A stretch of DNA of 64,000 bases from Coenobita brevimanus (GCA_032717465.1 CM064690.1:27561653-27625652), one strand, 5' to 3'; shown: positions 33,290 through 44,611, counted from the stretch's first letter. The notes: generated from the letters alone by a model not told the origin. Numbers and translations: made by a program.

Positions 33290-33690
33290 AATCAGTGAAG
33301 AAAACCCAAGCAAATCAGATGACCAAAACACTGAAACAAACCAGATGGATGAACGAAACACTGCAACAAACTATAACAGGGTAGACAGGTGAATAAAACA
33401 CCAACAGATATCAGCCAGAAAAACGGAACGTCTAAAAAAAACAAACAGATGAACGAAGCACTGAAGAAAACCAGGGCAAAACAGACAGATGAATGAGAGT
33501 CGCATGCAGCAGGGTTAGTCAGGAAGGCGAATGAAGTACCGGAACAATGCAGAGGGAGAAACTAGCAGACGTGAATGATAAAAATAACCAAAGAGATGAT
33601 AGAATAAAGATAAATGATTCACCACAGAAGCAAATTGGAGAGATGAACCACCGGAACAATGAATCACCAAGACGAACGAACCAGCGAGAT
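33290..33690. repeat. Degenerate minisatellite (GATGAACGAAACACTGAAAC)
   Basis: Units of roughly 35 bp with AGATGAACGAA..CACTGAA.AAA..CAG recur near 33345, 33450 and 33640, with weaker copies between. Confidence 0.6.
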
Positions 33691-33819
33691 GAAGCAGCCA
33701 AGATCCTCCCGCTCGCCCACGCCCCGATTCGAGTTATTGTCAAGCCGGAGTTGAGTTCCCGAGCCTGTCTTGTGTATCACTCTCGTATATAGCAAGTTTC
33801 GCCATCCAGGGGGGAGGCG

Positions 33820-34720
33820 GCCGTCATGGATGAAGGAAGGAAGGAGCGATGGAAGGCCGGGAGGAGGGAGGAGGAGAAGGGGTGAGAGAGGAGAAGGAAG
33901 AGAGAGGATATGGAGAGGAAGAAGGGGAGGGTTAACGGGGAGAGAAGGACAAGAGGAAGGAGGAGGTAGAATGTGAGAAGGAAAGAATTATGAGGGAAAC
34001 AGAAAGGAAGAGAGATGAAAACAGCCATGGATGAAGGAAGGATGGAGGAACGGATGGAAGACTGAAGAGACGAAAAAAGAAAAGACTGTGGAGAAGATGA
34101 GAGGGCAGAGAAAAAAATTAAGAGAGGGAGGAGAAGTGAGGAGAGTGGGAGCAGAAGGGGAAGAGAGGGGAGGTAGAATGGGATAAAAAATACAATGGGA
34201 ACTGAAACGCAAAGCGAAAACTACAGTCATGGACGAAGAATGACGATAGTGATGGAAGGTAGGAAGGAAGGGAGAAAGGAGGGGGAGAGAAGTGACAGGA
34301 ATGGGAGGAAGAAGTAGGATGATGATCTGGAGGGGAATAAAAAAAAACTTGTAGAAGGTAACAGTCATGGATGAAGGAAGGAGAAGAGATGAAAAGCTGG
34401 AGGGGAAGAAAAGGGAAGAGAGGGGATAAAAGAGGGGGGGGGGAAGGATGAGAATGTGAGAGAAGGGGAAAGAAGAGTGATATGAGAAGGACGGAAAGAA
34501 AAATAGGAAGGAAACAGAATGATAAGGTGAAGTCTACAGTCAAGAATTCCTGGAGGAAGAAGTAATGGAAGACAAAAGAGAACAAGGAGGAAAAGGGTGG
34601 AAGACTGATGAAGGGGGGAAGTAGGGAAGGAAGAAAGGGAGACAGAGACACGAAAGGAGAGGGGAGGTATGATCATAAGAAACGATAAGGAGAGCCTTAA
34701 AATAGGGAGGAAAGAGGAAT
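33820..34720. repeat. Purine-rich repeat, unit about 140-200 bp
   Basis: The marker (A)CAGTCATGGATGAAGG recurs near 33822, 34021, 34223, 34361 and 34536 within A/G-rich sequence. Long minus-strand Ser/Leu/Phe frames are artefacts. Confidence 0.6.
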
Positions 34721-35086
34721 TGAAAGAAAGGTGAAGAGAAAGTAAGAAAATAAATTAAAGAGACTGGAAAAAAAAGGAAAAAGAAGAAAAAACAGGAAAT
34801 GACGAAAGCTGTGAACAATTTTGGAAGAATGGAGGAGAAGGAGCAAGAGGGAAAGGGGTGAATGGGAGTGAACGAGAGAGAGTGGGGTGCGGGTGGGGAG
34901 CGTAGGAGGGAGAACGAGGAGGGGGTGAGGAGGGGAGTGAAAATGGATGATAGTAGGAAGCCGGGGAGAGGGGGGGGGGAAGATGGAGAGATGGAAGTAA
35001 GGATGGAAAGTGAAGGAAGGAAAGGGGTGGGGTGAAGAGCAATGGTAAAAGGAGGTGAGTGAAAGATGGAAAGGAAATGTATATGG

Positions 35087-35087
<1 letters not shown>

Positions 35088-35182
<95 letters not shown>
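35088..35182. repeat. Compound (TC)n-(AC)n microsatellite
   Basis: TC at 35088-35124 joined directly to AC at 35125-35182. Confidence 0.97.
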
Positions 35183-35183
<1 letters not shown>

Positions 35184-35382
35184 AAACTTGTGACTGAACC
35201 TGATGGAGTAAATGGAGTGAAATAATTTGGTAACCCTAAATTATCAGGCAGCCTCAGTTATGACTCAGAATTATACGAAATCATTTAATAATAATATCTA
35301 AACAATCCTTTGCCCTATCCACACGCTATAAAAATCAAGTACTGAAGAAATGATAAGAGCTTAATAATAATAAAATTCACAA

Positions 35383-35411
35383 TAATAATAATAATAATAG
35401 TAGCAGTCGCA

Positions 35412-35456
<45 letters not shown>

Positions 35457-35470
35457 ATAATGATAATAAT
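35383..35470. repeat. (AAT)n / (GTA)n trinucleotide block
   Basis: AAT run, then about 14 GTA units at 35412-35455, then AAT again. Confidence 0.95.
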
Positions 35471-35660
35471 GTAGGAACCCTATGCTTACTGTAACTCCTT
35501 TCACCTCTAATTTTTGCACCAAGAAGTACAGTAATTAAAAAAGTTTCACAAAATATACCACCCTTAGCATACACAGTACATGAATAAAATCATGCAGACT
35601 AGATATTGACATTTAAAGGAGGAAAAAGTGGATGAGTACATGAGGGAGGGTTGTTTGGAC

Positions 35661-35664
<4 letters not shown>

Positions 35665-35692
<28 letters not shown>
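35665..35692. repeat. (GA)n microsatellite
   Basis: About 14 GA units. Confidence 0.95.
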
Positions 35693-35696
<4 letters not shown>

Positions 35697-36129
35697 GACT
35701 AGTGACAGCAAGAACTGGTGATATTTATGAAGATATTTATGAAGTACCTTAAATGGACGAATCCAACAAAAATTCCTAAATACAGACAGATAAAAGATAG
35801 ACACATTTAGATATATAGTTTTCTCTCCTTCAATAACGGTAAAAGATAATGATACATAATGTCAGCTTATTATAGCTCCATTATCTCCACTTTTTTCAGT
35901 ATCTGTACCTAATTAGACGGACAAAAAGAAAAAAGAAAATTAAGATCTAAAATACCATTGCCTTCTTCACTGACAATAAACAGAGCCATTTAGATCTGCA
36001 GTAGGCTACTTCCCCTCCTTCGTCGATCGATCTATAACCAGACGCCTTAATCCTGTAAGAGGTAACCACAAATATATCGCCTCCATGTCGCCCTGTCCCC
36101 TGCCACTTCACTGCCCTCTCCCCAACTTA

Positions 36130-36300
36130 CACCCCCTCTCTCATATACCTCTCTACTCCATCCCTTCATCTCATCCTCGGTCTCCCCCTCCCTCATTTAC
36201 CTCTCTATCTCTCCATCTCTTCCTCGGTCTCCCCCTCCCTCAAGTACCTCTCTATCGCTCCATTTCATCCTCGGTCTTCCCCTCCCTCTCCCCCTTCCAT
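36130..36300. repeat. 47-bp tandem repeat, about 3.5 copies
   Basis: The marker TCCTCGG occurs at 36174, 36221 and 36268, an exact 47-bp period. Units read TCTCCCCCTCCCTCA then ACCTCTCTAT then CTCCAT. Confidence 0.85.
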
Positions 36301-36494
36301 CTTCGTTGATCACGTTAATACAGACTGCCCAAAAAAAAGAAGTTAGGGGGACTGACTAAGGAGATAACAGGAAGCCCTTAAATATAGAAAGTTTTTTTTT
36401 TTTTTCAATGATGACTTCGAGGCATAGAATGATGGTAACAGGCAAGTGTAAAAATCTATATTAATAAAATAAATGTACACAGTAATACTCATAC

Positions 36495-36533
36495 CTTCGC
36501 TTGATTCGGTCCACCGCCAATGGAGTCCACAAT
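36495..36533 (-). CDS. Candidate 39-nt micro-exon, minus strand
   Basis: On the minus strand a strong polypyrimidine tract and acceptor (TTCTCATTTTCATCTTTTCCAG, ending at 36534) precede 39 nt that are open in all three frames. They are followed by AAG|GTATGAG, a near-consensus donor. In phase 0 the exon reads IVDSIGGGPNQAK; in the next frame it reads LWTPLAVDRIKR. The exon is GC-richer than its AT-rich flanks and lies in the least repetitive part of the window. No gene family is recognised, so the host gene and frame are open. A potential first exon could end near 38827 on the same strand. Confidence 0.45.
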
Positions 36534-36559
36534 CTGGAAAAGATGAAAATGAGAATAAA

Positions 36560-38810
36560 AATACAAAATCAGTACAAAATAAGAATTAAAAAATAATTAA
36601 AATCCCTAAATGTTCATCATCGTAATAACTACATTAAATTTCACTGTGATAACGTATTTATCATCATACTTTTCCTATCCACCAACGATGGTAAAAACCT
36701 TAGGAAAGACTTTTAAAGCTCAAGAGGTTAGACGGAGCCTCATCATCTCCTTCACATACTCCATCACTCCCACACAACTTTGGGTCGTACAATTAAAACC
36801 AAGAGTTCAGGCGGTCCAACGGCGACGTTCCTGAGCGTCAATCATCCTTACTATAAAAAATCTGGACCGTCAGTCTTGGCGAAACCCAGTTCTGGCGTTT
36901 GAATGCCACCACAGTCGCTAGAATATGCTGCATGAGCACCAAAAGCTTGCAAATTTTGAATGTTTCTTCTGTTTAATAAACCAGACACTTCGCTGACCCA
37001 TTCTAAACTGTTATTTTCAAGTAGGAAAAAAAGTATATTTTGCGCAATAATTGGTAACAAATGATGGTAGAACGCATAAAGAGGATGCATTTACAAGCAA
37101 GACTGTACTGTATAGACTAAGGATGAATTATGATTTATCCTCCTTTTGCAGTTATTTGCATGAAAAAATTACTGGAATTATCCACTTTTGAATTCATAAG
37201 AACAAAGTGAATGTATTATTGCATACTTCATAGATTTCCACGTTGTTTCCGGCCAGCTCACCAGTCATGAATTATACAGCAGTTTATCCAGGTTATGTGC
37301 ACATCAACTCATACAGCAGTACATCTTGTGTTCCTAGACTGATATTGCAAGATGTAGTTATTGGTGAATTATTTGTAGCATGAAAACTGATTCACTTCTT
37401 TACAAAGCTAGTTGAATCGTAACATTCATTGCAGCACCAACACAAGACGGCTGCAGTAACACTCCTCCATTCATTTTCAGCAGTTTCTTTCCACTCCTGT
37501 CATCCAGCCATGACCAGCAGACCATAATGGAAAATATATTGGTTATCAGATGTGTGTACTGGAAGTTGTTCAGTTTCTATATATCTAGCTATAATTTTTC
37601 CCCCCACATTATTGTCACCTTCCCTGTTTCAGGTACTGCAATTTCCAGTTTAGCTCAGCAGTAATACTACTCTGGCATCCACATTCTTTATTATCTTTCC
37701 CTTCAAGAAGTACCGGGTATGCACTAATTTCCTAAGTTGCATGGTGCAGTATTTCTTTTTCTGTCCCAGTCTGCTAGATAAGCTTGTCTTTTTTCCCAGA
37801 AATCATTTCACCTCTATAGTACTTTCATTCAGTTCTGTTTTACACATTTTCATACAGTTTACTCTTCTGTTTTCCTAGCTTTCTCCTAAACTGGTCATAT
37901 GTTTGATGTTTATCTTCTTCACTAAATATTTATCTCATTACTTCCTGTTTGTCAGTCATTGCTTAACTGCACCCTTCATGCTTTTGTATAACCTTTCCAC
38001 CCTAACCAATATTCCATGCCTTTCCTACACCCATCTACTCCTCCATTACAATAACTGTCATTTCTATATACTTAACTATTTCTACAGTATATTATATATG
38101 CATGGTACAGACCATTTCCTTAGGCCTGTAGCTATTTACAACTAAGAAAAGCTCTTGGGATGAGAAGATGCCTCAGGATTTTTTTTTTCTCTTGAAACAA
38201 TTTGCATTTACTAACAATTTTTGCTTGAAATCCAACACACCTATGCTCAAATCAAAGTGCTTGATTGAAACAGGTAAATATATATTTCAGCTATGATCCT
38301 AACCAATTCCCTCATATCTGGTAACCTTACCCATCTAAACTACATCAGCTTTTAAATTTATTTCGATGCAAAAAACAAATCACATTTTTCAGTAAAGAAC
38401 TTAAGTGACTGCACATACTTGTTGGTACTGCTGAAAAATTTGTTTCTGTTTTATTACCAATTTCTTTAACAAGTGTAAGAATACTTAAGCTAGTGCAATA
38501 TACAAACCTAACTAGCCATTTTCCAACGATGAGCCAACTCTGATACGTGTAATTTCTGCCATGTAATATAATATTGTATATACACTCTTCTTACACGTCA
38601 TATATTTCATAATTTTTCATAGGCAAGAATTGTCACGAAAGGATGTTGTTGGGTTCGAGGCAGAAGCTTACTGGCTTGCCCTCAAATGTGCTAACTACAG
38701 CGCTGAGCTGGCTATAACACAAACTTTCAAATAGTTGCCGTTTCAAAAACCTATTGAGGAAGTACACATGTAGTCTGAAATTAACTAGTAAGCATAATTT
38801 AATAACCTCA
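36560..38810. other. Unique, microsatellite-free sequence
   Basis: This is the longest stretch without a long simple repeat. No full coding region is seen. A minus-strand open frame of 79 codons lies at 36851-37090 (segment LLNRRNIQNLQAF), without an identifiable family. Sequence of this kind is compatible with an intron of the candidate minus-strand gene. Confidence 0.4.
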
Positions 38811-38820
38811 CTCCAATATT

Positions 38821-38900
38821 ACTCACTACGACGCCACCTTGGATGTTTTTGTTTACTCGCTCGTATTCGTTACCGAAACGTTTAGTCATGTAAAATTTTA
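38821..38900 (-). promoter_or_regulatory. Possible 5' end with YY1-like motif and donor site
   Basis: The minus strand reads CCAAGGTGGCGT at 38831-38842, one mismatch from the YY1-type CAAGATGGCG motif that often lies just downstream of a transcription start. A GTGAGTAA splice donor follows at 38826. Upstream on this strand there are scattered CpGs. This would suit a short non-coding first exon. It is weak evidence by itself. Confidence 0.2.
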
Positions 38901-39297
38901 ACAGCTTTGTATTTCTCATATATTTTAGCCTGGTAAGGAAATTTTTATTCTGAATTATTCATTGCTTACATATGAAAAATTAGCCATCATATTTATGAAT
39001 ATTTAAGTTTGCTACACGAAAGAGGTGTCTCCTGTTGCGTTTATTTTCTTATCACATTCCAATACTATTTTACGCCATAACCAGCAGACGAACGCCTTGC
39101 GTGAACAGCAAATTTATTTATGGTACGTAACACAGGAACGTCAGACGCTAACATTCGGCAATACTGGCGTTTAGTTTTTATAGTAAAATTATGTGGTCCT
39201 GGCAACAATATAATGAAAAATAAATGAATGAAAAAAAAAAACTGTGCTCAAAATTGATCTACATTATCCAGTGGCTGTTTTGATTAATTTCCTTCTT

Positions 39298-39690
39298 GCT
39301 ATCATAAGACGATTTTCCTCATCTTAGAGAAATCTCTTGTAGTGGAAAAGTCAATGAAGTGTACAGGTAACCACTCTGTCAATAAGGTCCTTATTCTCGC
39401 AGGGTAAGGAGGCTCCCTAGCATCTTTTCCTTAGCGATTTATTCTTAGATATAGCTGGTTAACATCCTTTTGTGAGCTATTTATGTAAAGGAAGGCGAAC
39501 ATTAGGATTTGCATAACACAGATGAGGACAGTATGGTGCAAAAAGCAAATTAAATCGCTTAGAAAAAAGGTGTTAGGGAGCGTCTTTAGCGAGTATAAGG
39601 GGCTAAGTCTCGTAAGGGAATGACATCATCTCGAGACAGCAAGAAAATGAAAAGGATGTCACCATATTGAAAGGATTACACGTCGTTAAA
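39298..39690. mobile_element. Family A element interrupted by family B
   Basis: The left family A arm (ACGATTTTCCTCATCTTAGA then GTCAATGAAG) lies at about 39309-39400. The right arm (AGCAAGAAAATGAAAAGGAT then GTCACCATATTGAAAGG) lies at about 39600-39682. A complete family B element sits between them, so B inserted into A. Confidence 0.65.
39405..39588. mobile_element. Family B palindromic MITE, full copy, inverted
   Basis: Reads AGGCTCCCTAGCATCTTTTC at the left end and GCTTAGAAAAAAGGTGTTAG then GGAGC at the right. Reverse-complemented, it aligns with the 5.85-kb copy along its whole length. Confidence 0.8.
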
Positions 39691-39944
39691 ATGTTAAAAA
39701 AAAAAAAAATCCTATAAAGTTAGATTTTTGACGGCCAGCATATGTCCAAAAAAAAAAAAAAAGATTAATATTATCGCAAAAAATATATATAAGAGAATCC
39801 GGAGCAGAAAAAATGTTAAGTAAAAGATTATTCTGTCAGAAGTCACTTTACATATTATACTAAGCCATAGAAAAGTTTATTTAATGTATAGATATGTGTG
39901 CACCTGATAATTGCGCGTTCACATTCGTAGATAAATACATACAT

Positions 39945-40020
39945 ACACACATACACATAAACACATACATACAGATGCACACACAGGCATACATAGGCCT
40001 ACAGCTACTTATATAAACAC
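39945..40020. repeat. (ACATAC)n-type tract
   Basis: Interspersed ACATAC and ACACAC words. Confidence 0.8.
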
Positions 40021-40072
40021 ACATACATCAACCCTATTTAATTCACCACCCGTCAATACCCACTATAATAAA

Positions 40073-40440
40073 AGAAGGGGAGGGGAGAGGGGAAGGGTGG
40101 GAAGAAGGGGAAGGGGTATGAGGGAAGAGGGGTTAGGGAGGCTGAGGAGGGGTAGAGAGGGGAGAAGGGAACGGGAAAGAGAAGGGAGGGGAGAAGAGGA
40201 AATGGTAAAAGGGTAGAAGGGTATGAAAGGCTGATTAACGGTAGGGAGGGGAGATGGGGAGGAGCTAAGGAGGGAGAGGAAAGGGTAGAGAGGGGAGATG
40301 GGGAAGAAGGAAGAAGGAGGGAAAGGAAGGGGTAGGGAAAGGAGATGGGGAAGATGTAAGAGGAAGGGAGAGGAAAGGGGAGGGAAGGGAGACGCGGTTG
40401 AGGAAAGTGTGGGATGCTGGGGGAGGGGGGTAGAGTGCAG
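40073..40440. repeat. Polypurine domain (GGGGAGAGGGGAAGG)
   Basis: Nearly pure A/G on the plus strand with 15-30 bp unit recurrence. The opposite-strand Pro/Ser/Leu frames are artefacts. A short pyrimidine-rich block follows at 40470-40550. Confidence 0.85.
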
Positions 40441-40639
40441 GGGGTACATTGTCTCACACCATATGCCCCTCGCTTTCCCCTACATTTTACCCCTCAGCCC
40501 CCTCCCCCTCGTCCCTCACCCTTCAACCCCTCTCTCCCTCCTTCCTTGCTACTTGTACTGTGAACTGAGAATAAGGGGGGAGGAGGTGGAGGGGGGAGAA
40601 AAAAGGGGGGAGGAACTATTGACAATGCTTTAGACTGAG

Positions 40640-40990
40640 TAAGAGTTTGAGGAGGGAAAAGAGGAGGGGAGATGATGTAAGACTGGTGGGAGATAAAGTG
40701 TGGGGGTGGGAGTTGTGGTGTGGGTTACAGGGCTCAGAATGGAAGCAAGAGGTGAGGAGGAGAAGAGAAGGAGATGAGGTGAAGAGGATGGACAAGAGAG
40801 AAGGTGAAGGAAGAAAGGGATGAGAGACGACAAGGAGAGGTTACAGAAGGAAGGAAAAAGGTTAGGTTTGGAGAAAATTAAGAGATTTATAGGAAGAGAG
40901 AGAGGAGGAGAGAAGAGAAATAGGAGAAGGGGAAGTGGAGAGCAGAAAAAAAGGAAGAAAGGCGAAGACGGATGAGGGGGAATAAGAGGT
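40640..40990. repeat. Purine-rich sequence without a gene
   Basis: A/G-rich, GGAGAAG-like words, no coding support. Confidence 0.7.
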
Positions 40991-40997
40991 CACTATA

Positions 40998-41196
40998 CTG
41001 CATTCACTTTATTTTGGCCCAGATTTTCATCCTTTTGCAGCACATTCGACGTAGCTCAGTGGCAGGAAAAGACAACACTGTGGTTCAGCATTCTTTCTGC
41101 AGCTCTTCTTCGTGACTAGCATCATACTCCACTGTTAATCTATTGTTCTGACTTGGCACTGAAGATGGAAGGGTGGCAATTTTAGGACAAGGTAAA
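40998..41196 (+). repeat. Family C interspersed repeat, copy 3
   Basis: TTTTGGCCCAGATTTTCATC then CTTTTGCAGCACATT, followed by the shared CTTCTTCGTGACTAGCATCA core and an AAGATGGAAGGGTGGCAATT distal block. Confidence 0.65.
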
Positions 41197-41209
41197 GTGG
41201 AGAGCCCAG

Positions 41210-41506
<297 letters not shown>

Positions 41507-41789
41507 TCATGTAAGGCAGAGGGCCATAAAAACTACAGTCATATGGGTACGAGTTGTTCTCTTTATGCAAATTCCCTTCCCCTTTCAAAATTTGCATGCG
41601 ACATTGGCTTTTGGGACGATTGCCTCGGTTAGCAGATCAATAAAACTCGGAGAAGAAACCAGTCATAAATTTCAATTATTGGAGACGCCGTGTTTTTTAT
41701 TTATTGTTATGTATTTTCATTTATTGTTGTGCGTTTTATTCATCTGTTGTGTTAAAGAAAAAAAAAGGAGAGAATGTGGCAGACAGATG

Positions 41790-41794
<5 letters not shown>

Positions 41795-41856
<62 letters not shown>
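41795..41856. repeat. (GT)n microsatellite
   Basis: About 31 GT units. Confidence 0.98.
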
Positions 41857-41857
<1 letters not shown>

Positions 41858-42097
41858 AAAATTTGAGGCGATTAATCACGAAGCTAAAAGAAATATGGAT
41901 GAATTTCAGTGGAAGTATTAACCCTTTCTCTCTCAACTAAGAACTTGCATTTTGCCCTTCCTGACTTCAGACGACTTTTTTCAGGTCAGAGAATGCATAC
42001 TTTTTTCAGGTCAGAGAATGAAATTAGGCTAGGTGGGGAGGGGGGGAATCCTGATCTACATTTTCGTCAACAGCTGAGAGCTTTGCATATTGTCCCA

Positions 42098-42273
42098 GCT
42101 AACATCATCCCCAGCTAACATCACCCCCCAGCTAACATCAATCCCCAGCTAACATCATGCCCAGCTAACATCATCCCCCAGCTAACATCATCCCCAGCTA
42201 ACATCATCCCCAGCTAACATCATCCCCAGCTAACATCATCCCCAGCTAACATCACTCCCCAGCTAACATCACC
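42098..42273. repeat. 17-bp minisatellite (AGCTAACATCATCCCC)
   Basis: About 11 tandem units of 16-18 bp, AGCTAACATCATCCCC and close variants. Length variation is mostly in the C run. Confidence 0.92.
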
Positions 42274-42500
42274 CCTTATAAGATTAAACCATATAAACAC
42301 CTGCTCTTCTTCTCCTTGATTAACAGACTTACCTTACGCCATATCTTTAAGGAATCTTTCTATATTTTCTTATAATATCTACATTTCGTATCTCATATAA
42401 CACTGTATTCCTTGTAATCCAATATTCTCAGTCCTCACACTATTACCCTTCTCATCCTCACGACAGAAAGGGCAAAAACACACATAAGCCTCTGTACTCC

Positions 42501-42501
<1 letters not shown>

Positions 42502-42544
<43 letters not shown>
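42502..42544. repeat. (GT)n microsatellite
   Basis: About 21 GT units. Confidence 0.97.
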
Positions 42545-42548
<4 letters not shown>

Positions 42549-42573
42549 AGCGAGCTGGCGAAGGAACACTACA

Positions 42574-43012
42574 CCTAACCCCTCCTTTTCAAGTCTCCTG
42601 AGCTGAATAAAATCGTCTGGTGACCGCAGGATATATAACAGGCTTCATCGCAGAGAAGGGGTGACTATAATTACCTACGATGCCTATAATTCTACCTACG
42701 ATAATCACCTTTACTTGCCTATAATGGACACTTAAAACGGGGGGGGGGATATAGCCTTCGTAAGCCCCTTCAGTACGAGGTGCTTTATAAATGGCTGAAC
42801 TTTATCACCAAGAGTTTATTTTTATTTTTATTTTTTTGGCTTTCTCCAGACGATTTTATTAAGCCTGGGAGACCACACTAACAGAAAAAGATGATGGTTA
42901 TATTTTAAGCATCTACAAATAAACAAAAAAAATCCAAAAATGAATAAAATTGTTTCTAATTAAAGCGAACAGTGGGAAAAGAGGTCATCATATTGAAGTG
43001 ATTAATGGGGTT
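42574..43012. mobile_element. Family A cluster with one fold-back copy
   Basis: A single arm with exact GAATAAAATCGTC at 42605 is followed by a fuller element at about 42760-43004. The left end is GTAAGCCCCTTCAGTACGAG, the left core GACGATTTTATTAAGCC (42849), the right core GAATAAAATTGTTTC (about 42943), and the right end CATCATATTGAAGTGATTAA. Overall length is about 245 bp. Confidence 0.75.
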
Positions 43013-43133
43013 CAAGGGATTCAATAAATAAATAAATAAATAAAACACCACTTAAACTATCGGTAGAATATCCATCCAAATGCATCCATTCACTCATCAG
43101 TCAAGCTTCGAAACTTTAGGCTCTATCCCACAG

Positions 43134-43135
<2 letters not shown>

Positions 43136-43181
<46 letters not shown>
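43136..43181. repeat. (GA)n microsatellite
   Basis: About 22 GA units. Confidence 0.97.
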
Positions 43182-43185
<4 letters not shown>

Positions 43186-43475
43186 TTCAGAGAGACAGGA
43201 AACAGATATCCATACTCAACAAAAACATCGAAAGAAAACGGGGTGAGTGAGGGGTTAGAGGGGTGACAAAAACATAAACCCACAACTGCTCTAAGTACGC
43301 TGTCACCCGCCGTCCGTATGTAAATGGGTTGGGATCAGCTAATGGAACCCGCACCCCTTAGATTTGAATACAACCCCATTAGGCCTATTTCTGCCACCAC
43401 ACCCTTCCTTATGAGATGGAAGTAAAAAATACAGGCTAGGAATGGGAGTGAAATAAAAGGCAAGCGCGTGCATTG

Positions 43476-43476
<1 letters not shown>

Positions 43477-43549
<73 letters not shown>

Positions 43550-43585
43550 ATGATCGATAGTATAAAGTTGAAAAAATATTGAACG

Positions 43586-43621
<36 letters not shown>

Positions 43622-43657
43622 ATGATCGATAGTATAAAGTTGAAAAAATATTGAACG

Positions 43658-43706
<49 letters not shown>
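43477..43706. repeat. (AC)n array interrupted by a duplicated 48-bp spacer
   Basis: AC arrays alternate with two apparently identical spacers beginning TTATGATCGATAGTATAAAG and ending ATTGAACGTTACAC, at about 43547-43590 and 43619-43662. This indicates a recent duplication of array plus spacer. Confidence 0.95.
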
Positions 43707-43708
<2 letters not shown>

Positions 43709-44088
43709 TCGTTAACCATTTCATTACGTGGGCACTCCTGTTTGCCGATTATATTTATACCACTACGAAAAAAAAATACTTGTACAGAAAAACATAGCTG
43801 CCAATTACATTACACCATCACGTAAACATTAACAAACACCACACACAAACACATAACTAATATTACACAGAAAAACACATAAAGTCTATCACAACAGGGA
43901 CACATTTATTTTATGTCAAAACCACTGTAAGGCCAAAAAACATGGAAAAACACACAAATAAATAAATAAATAATAAATAAACCCTGGCAAACAGCAGAAA
44001 ACACACTGGAACAAAAAAAAAAAAACTAATGATTTTAATGAAAGATTTGTAGTTGTCCAGGTACCCCATACACCTTTGTCCTCCTTAC

Positions 44089-44133
44089 CTGTTAATTATT
44101 CTTTCACACGGGTATTCATTTCCGTCCAGCCAC
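44089..44133 (-). CDS. Candidate 45-nt micro-exon, minus strand
   Basis: The minus strand has an acceptor-like TTCATATATTCAG, then 45 nt, then ACAG|GTAAGG, a strong donor. The only fully open frame reads WLDGNEYPCERIIN between split codons. That frame also extends upstream through the putative acceptor (FWGNRKREIHIFR), and an in-frame stop follows directly if the donor is not used. The polypyrimidine tract is poor. The phase is compatible with joining to the 36495-36533 exon. No family is recognised. Confidence 0.25.
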
Positions 44134-44359
44134 CTGAATATATGAATTTCCCTTTTACGGTTGCCCCAAAATAATGAATAACAAAATTTTTAAAAAGTGT
44201 ATAGCCAAATCTACAATATGTTCGAGGCATAGGCATCAAAATATATTACTCTGCATATACCCTGTATACAAGTAAAATTTTCATATGCTTTCAAAAGCAC
44301 CATGAATTCTATCAGTACCTAATTTTAGTCTAAAATCATAAAATAATGGAATTCTAAAC

Positions 44360-44360
<1 letters not shown>

Positions 44361-44438
<78 letters not shown>

Positions 44439-44439
44439 G
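44361..44439. repeat. (GA)n-(CAGA)n compound microsatellite
   Basis: GA array at 44361-44406 continues into about eight CAGA units. Confidence 0.97.
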
Positions 44440-44572
44440 AATATCCCACATCCATATCACCTCTTTCTCCCCGTCAGAATCAGAAGTGGGTATGTAATCC
44501 GTCGACTGCGCAAGGTCTCTGGGTGCATATAAGAGTGACTGCTATCGGGTTATTTTCCGGATGACATGAGGC

Positions 44573-44579
<7 letters not shown>

Positions 44580-44611
<32 letters not shown>

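Noticed and set aside
36851..37090. 79-codon minus-strand frame (contains LLNRRNIQNLQAF)
   Set aside because: Amino-acid composition looks natural, but no family, start context or splice sites could be recognised. Kept only as a note within the unique region.
37250..37345. Minus-strand ACTG|GTGAGC donor
   Set aside because: Stops in all frames just upstream, and no acceptor.
42098..42273. CRISPR-like direct repeats
   Set aside because: Units are contiguous with no unique spacers, so this is a minisatellite. The genome also appears eukaryotic.
42268..42350. Minus-strand AAG|GTAAGT donor near 42330
   Set aside because: The donor is excellent, but upstream frames are closed by stops and no acceptor with a pyrimidine tract is present.
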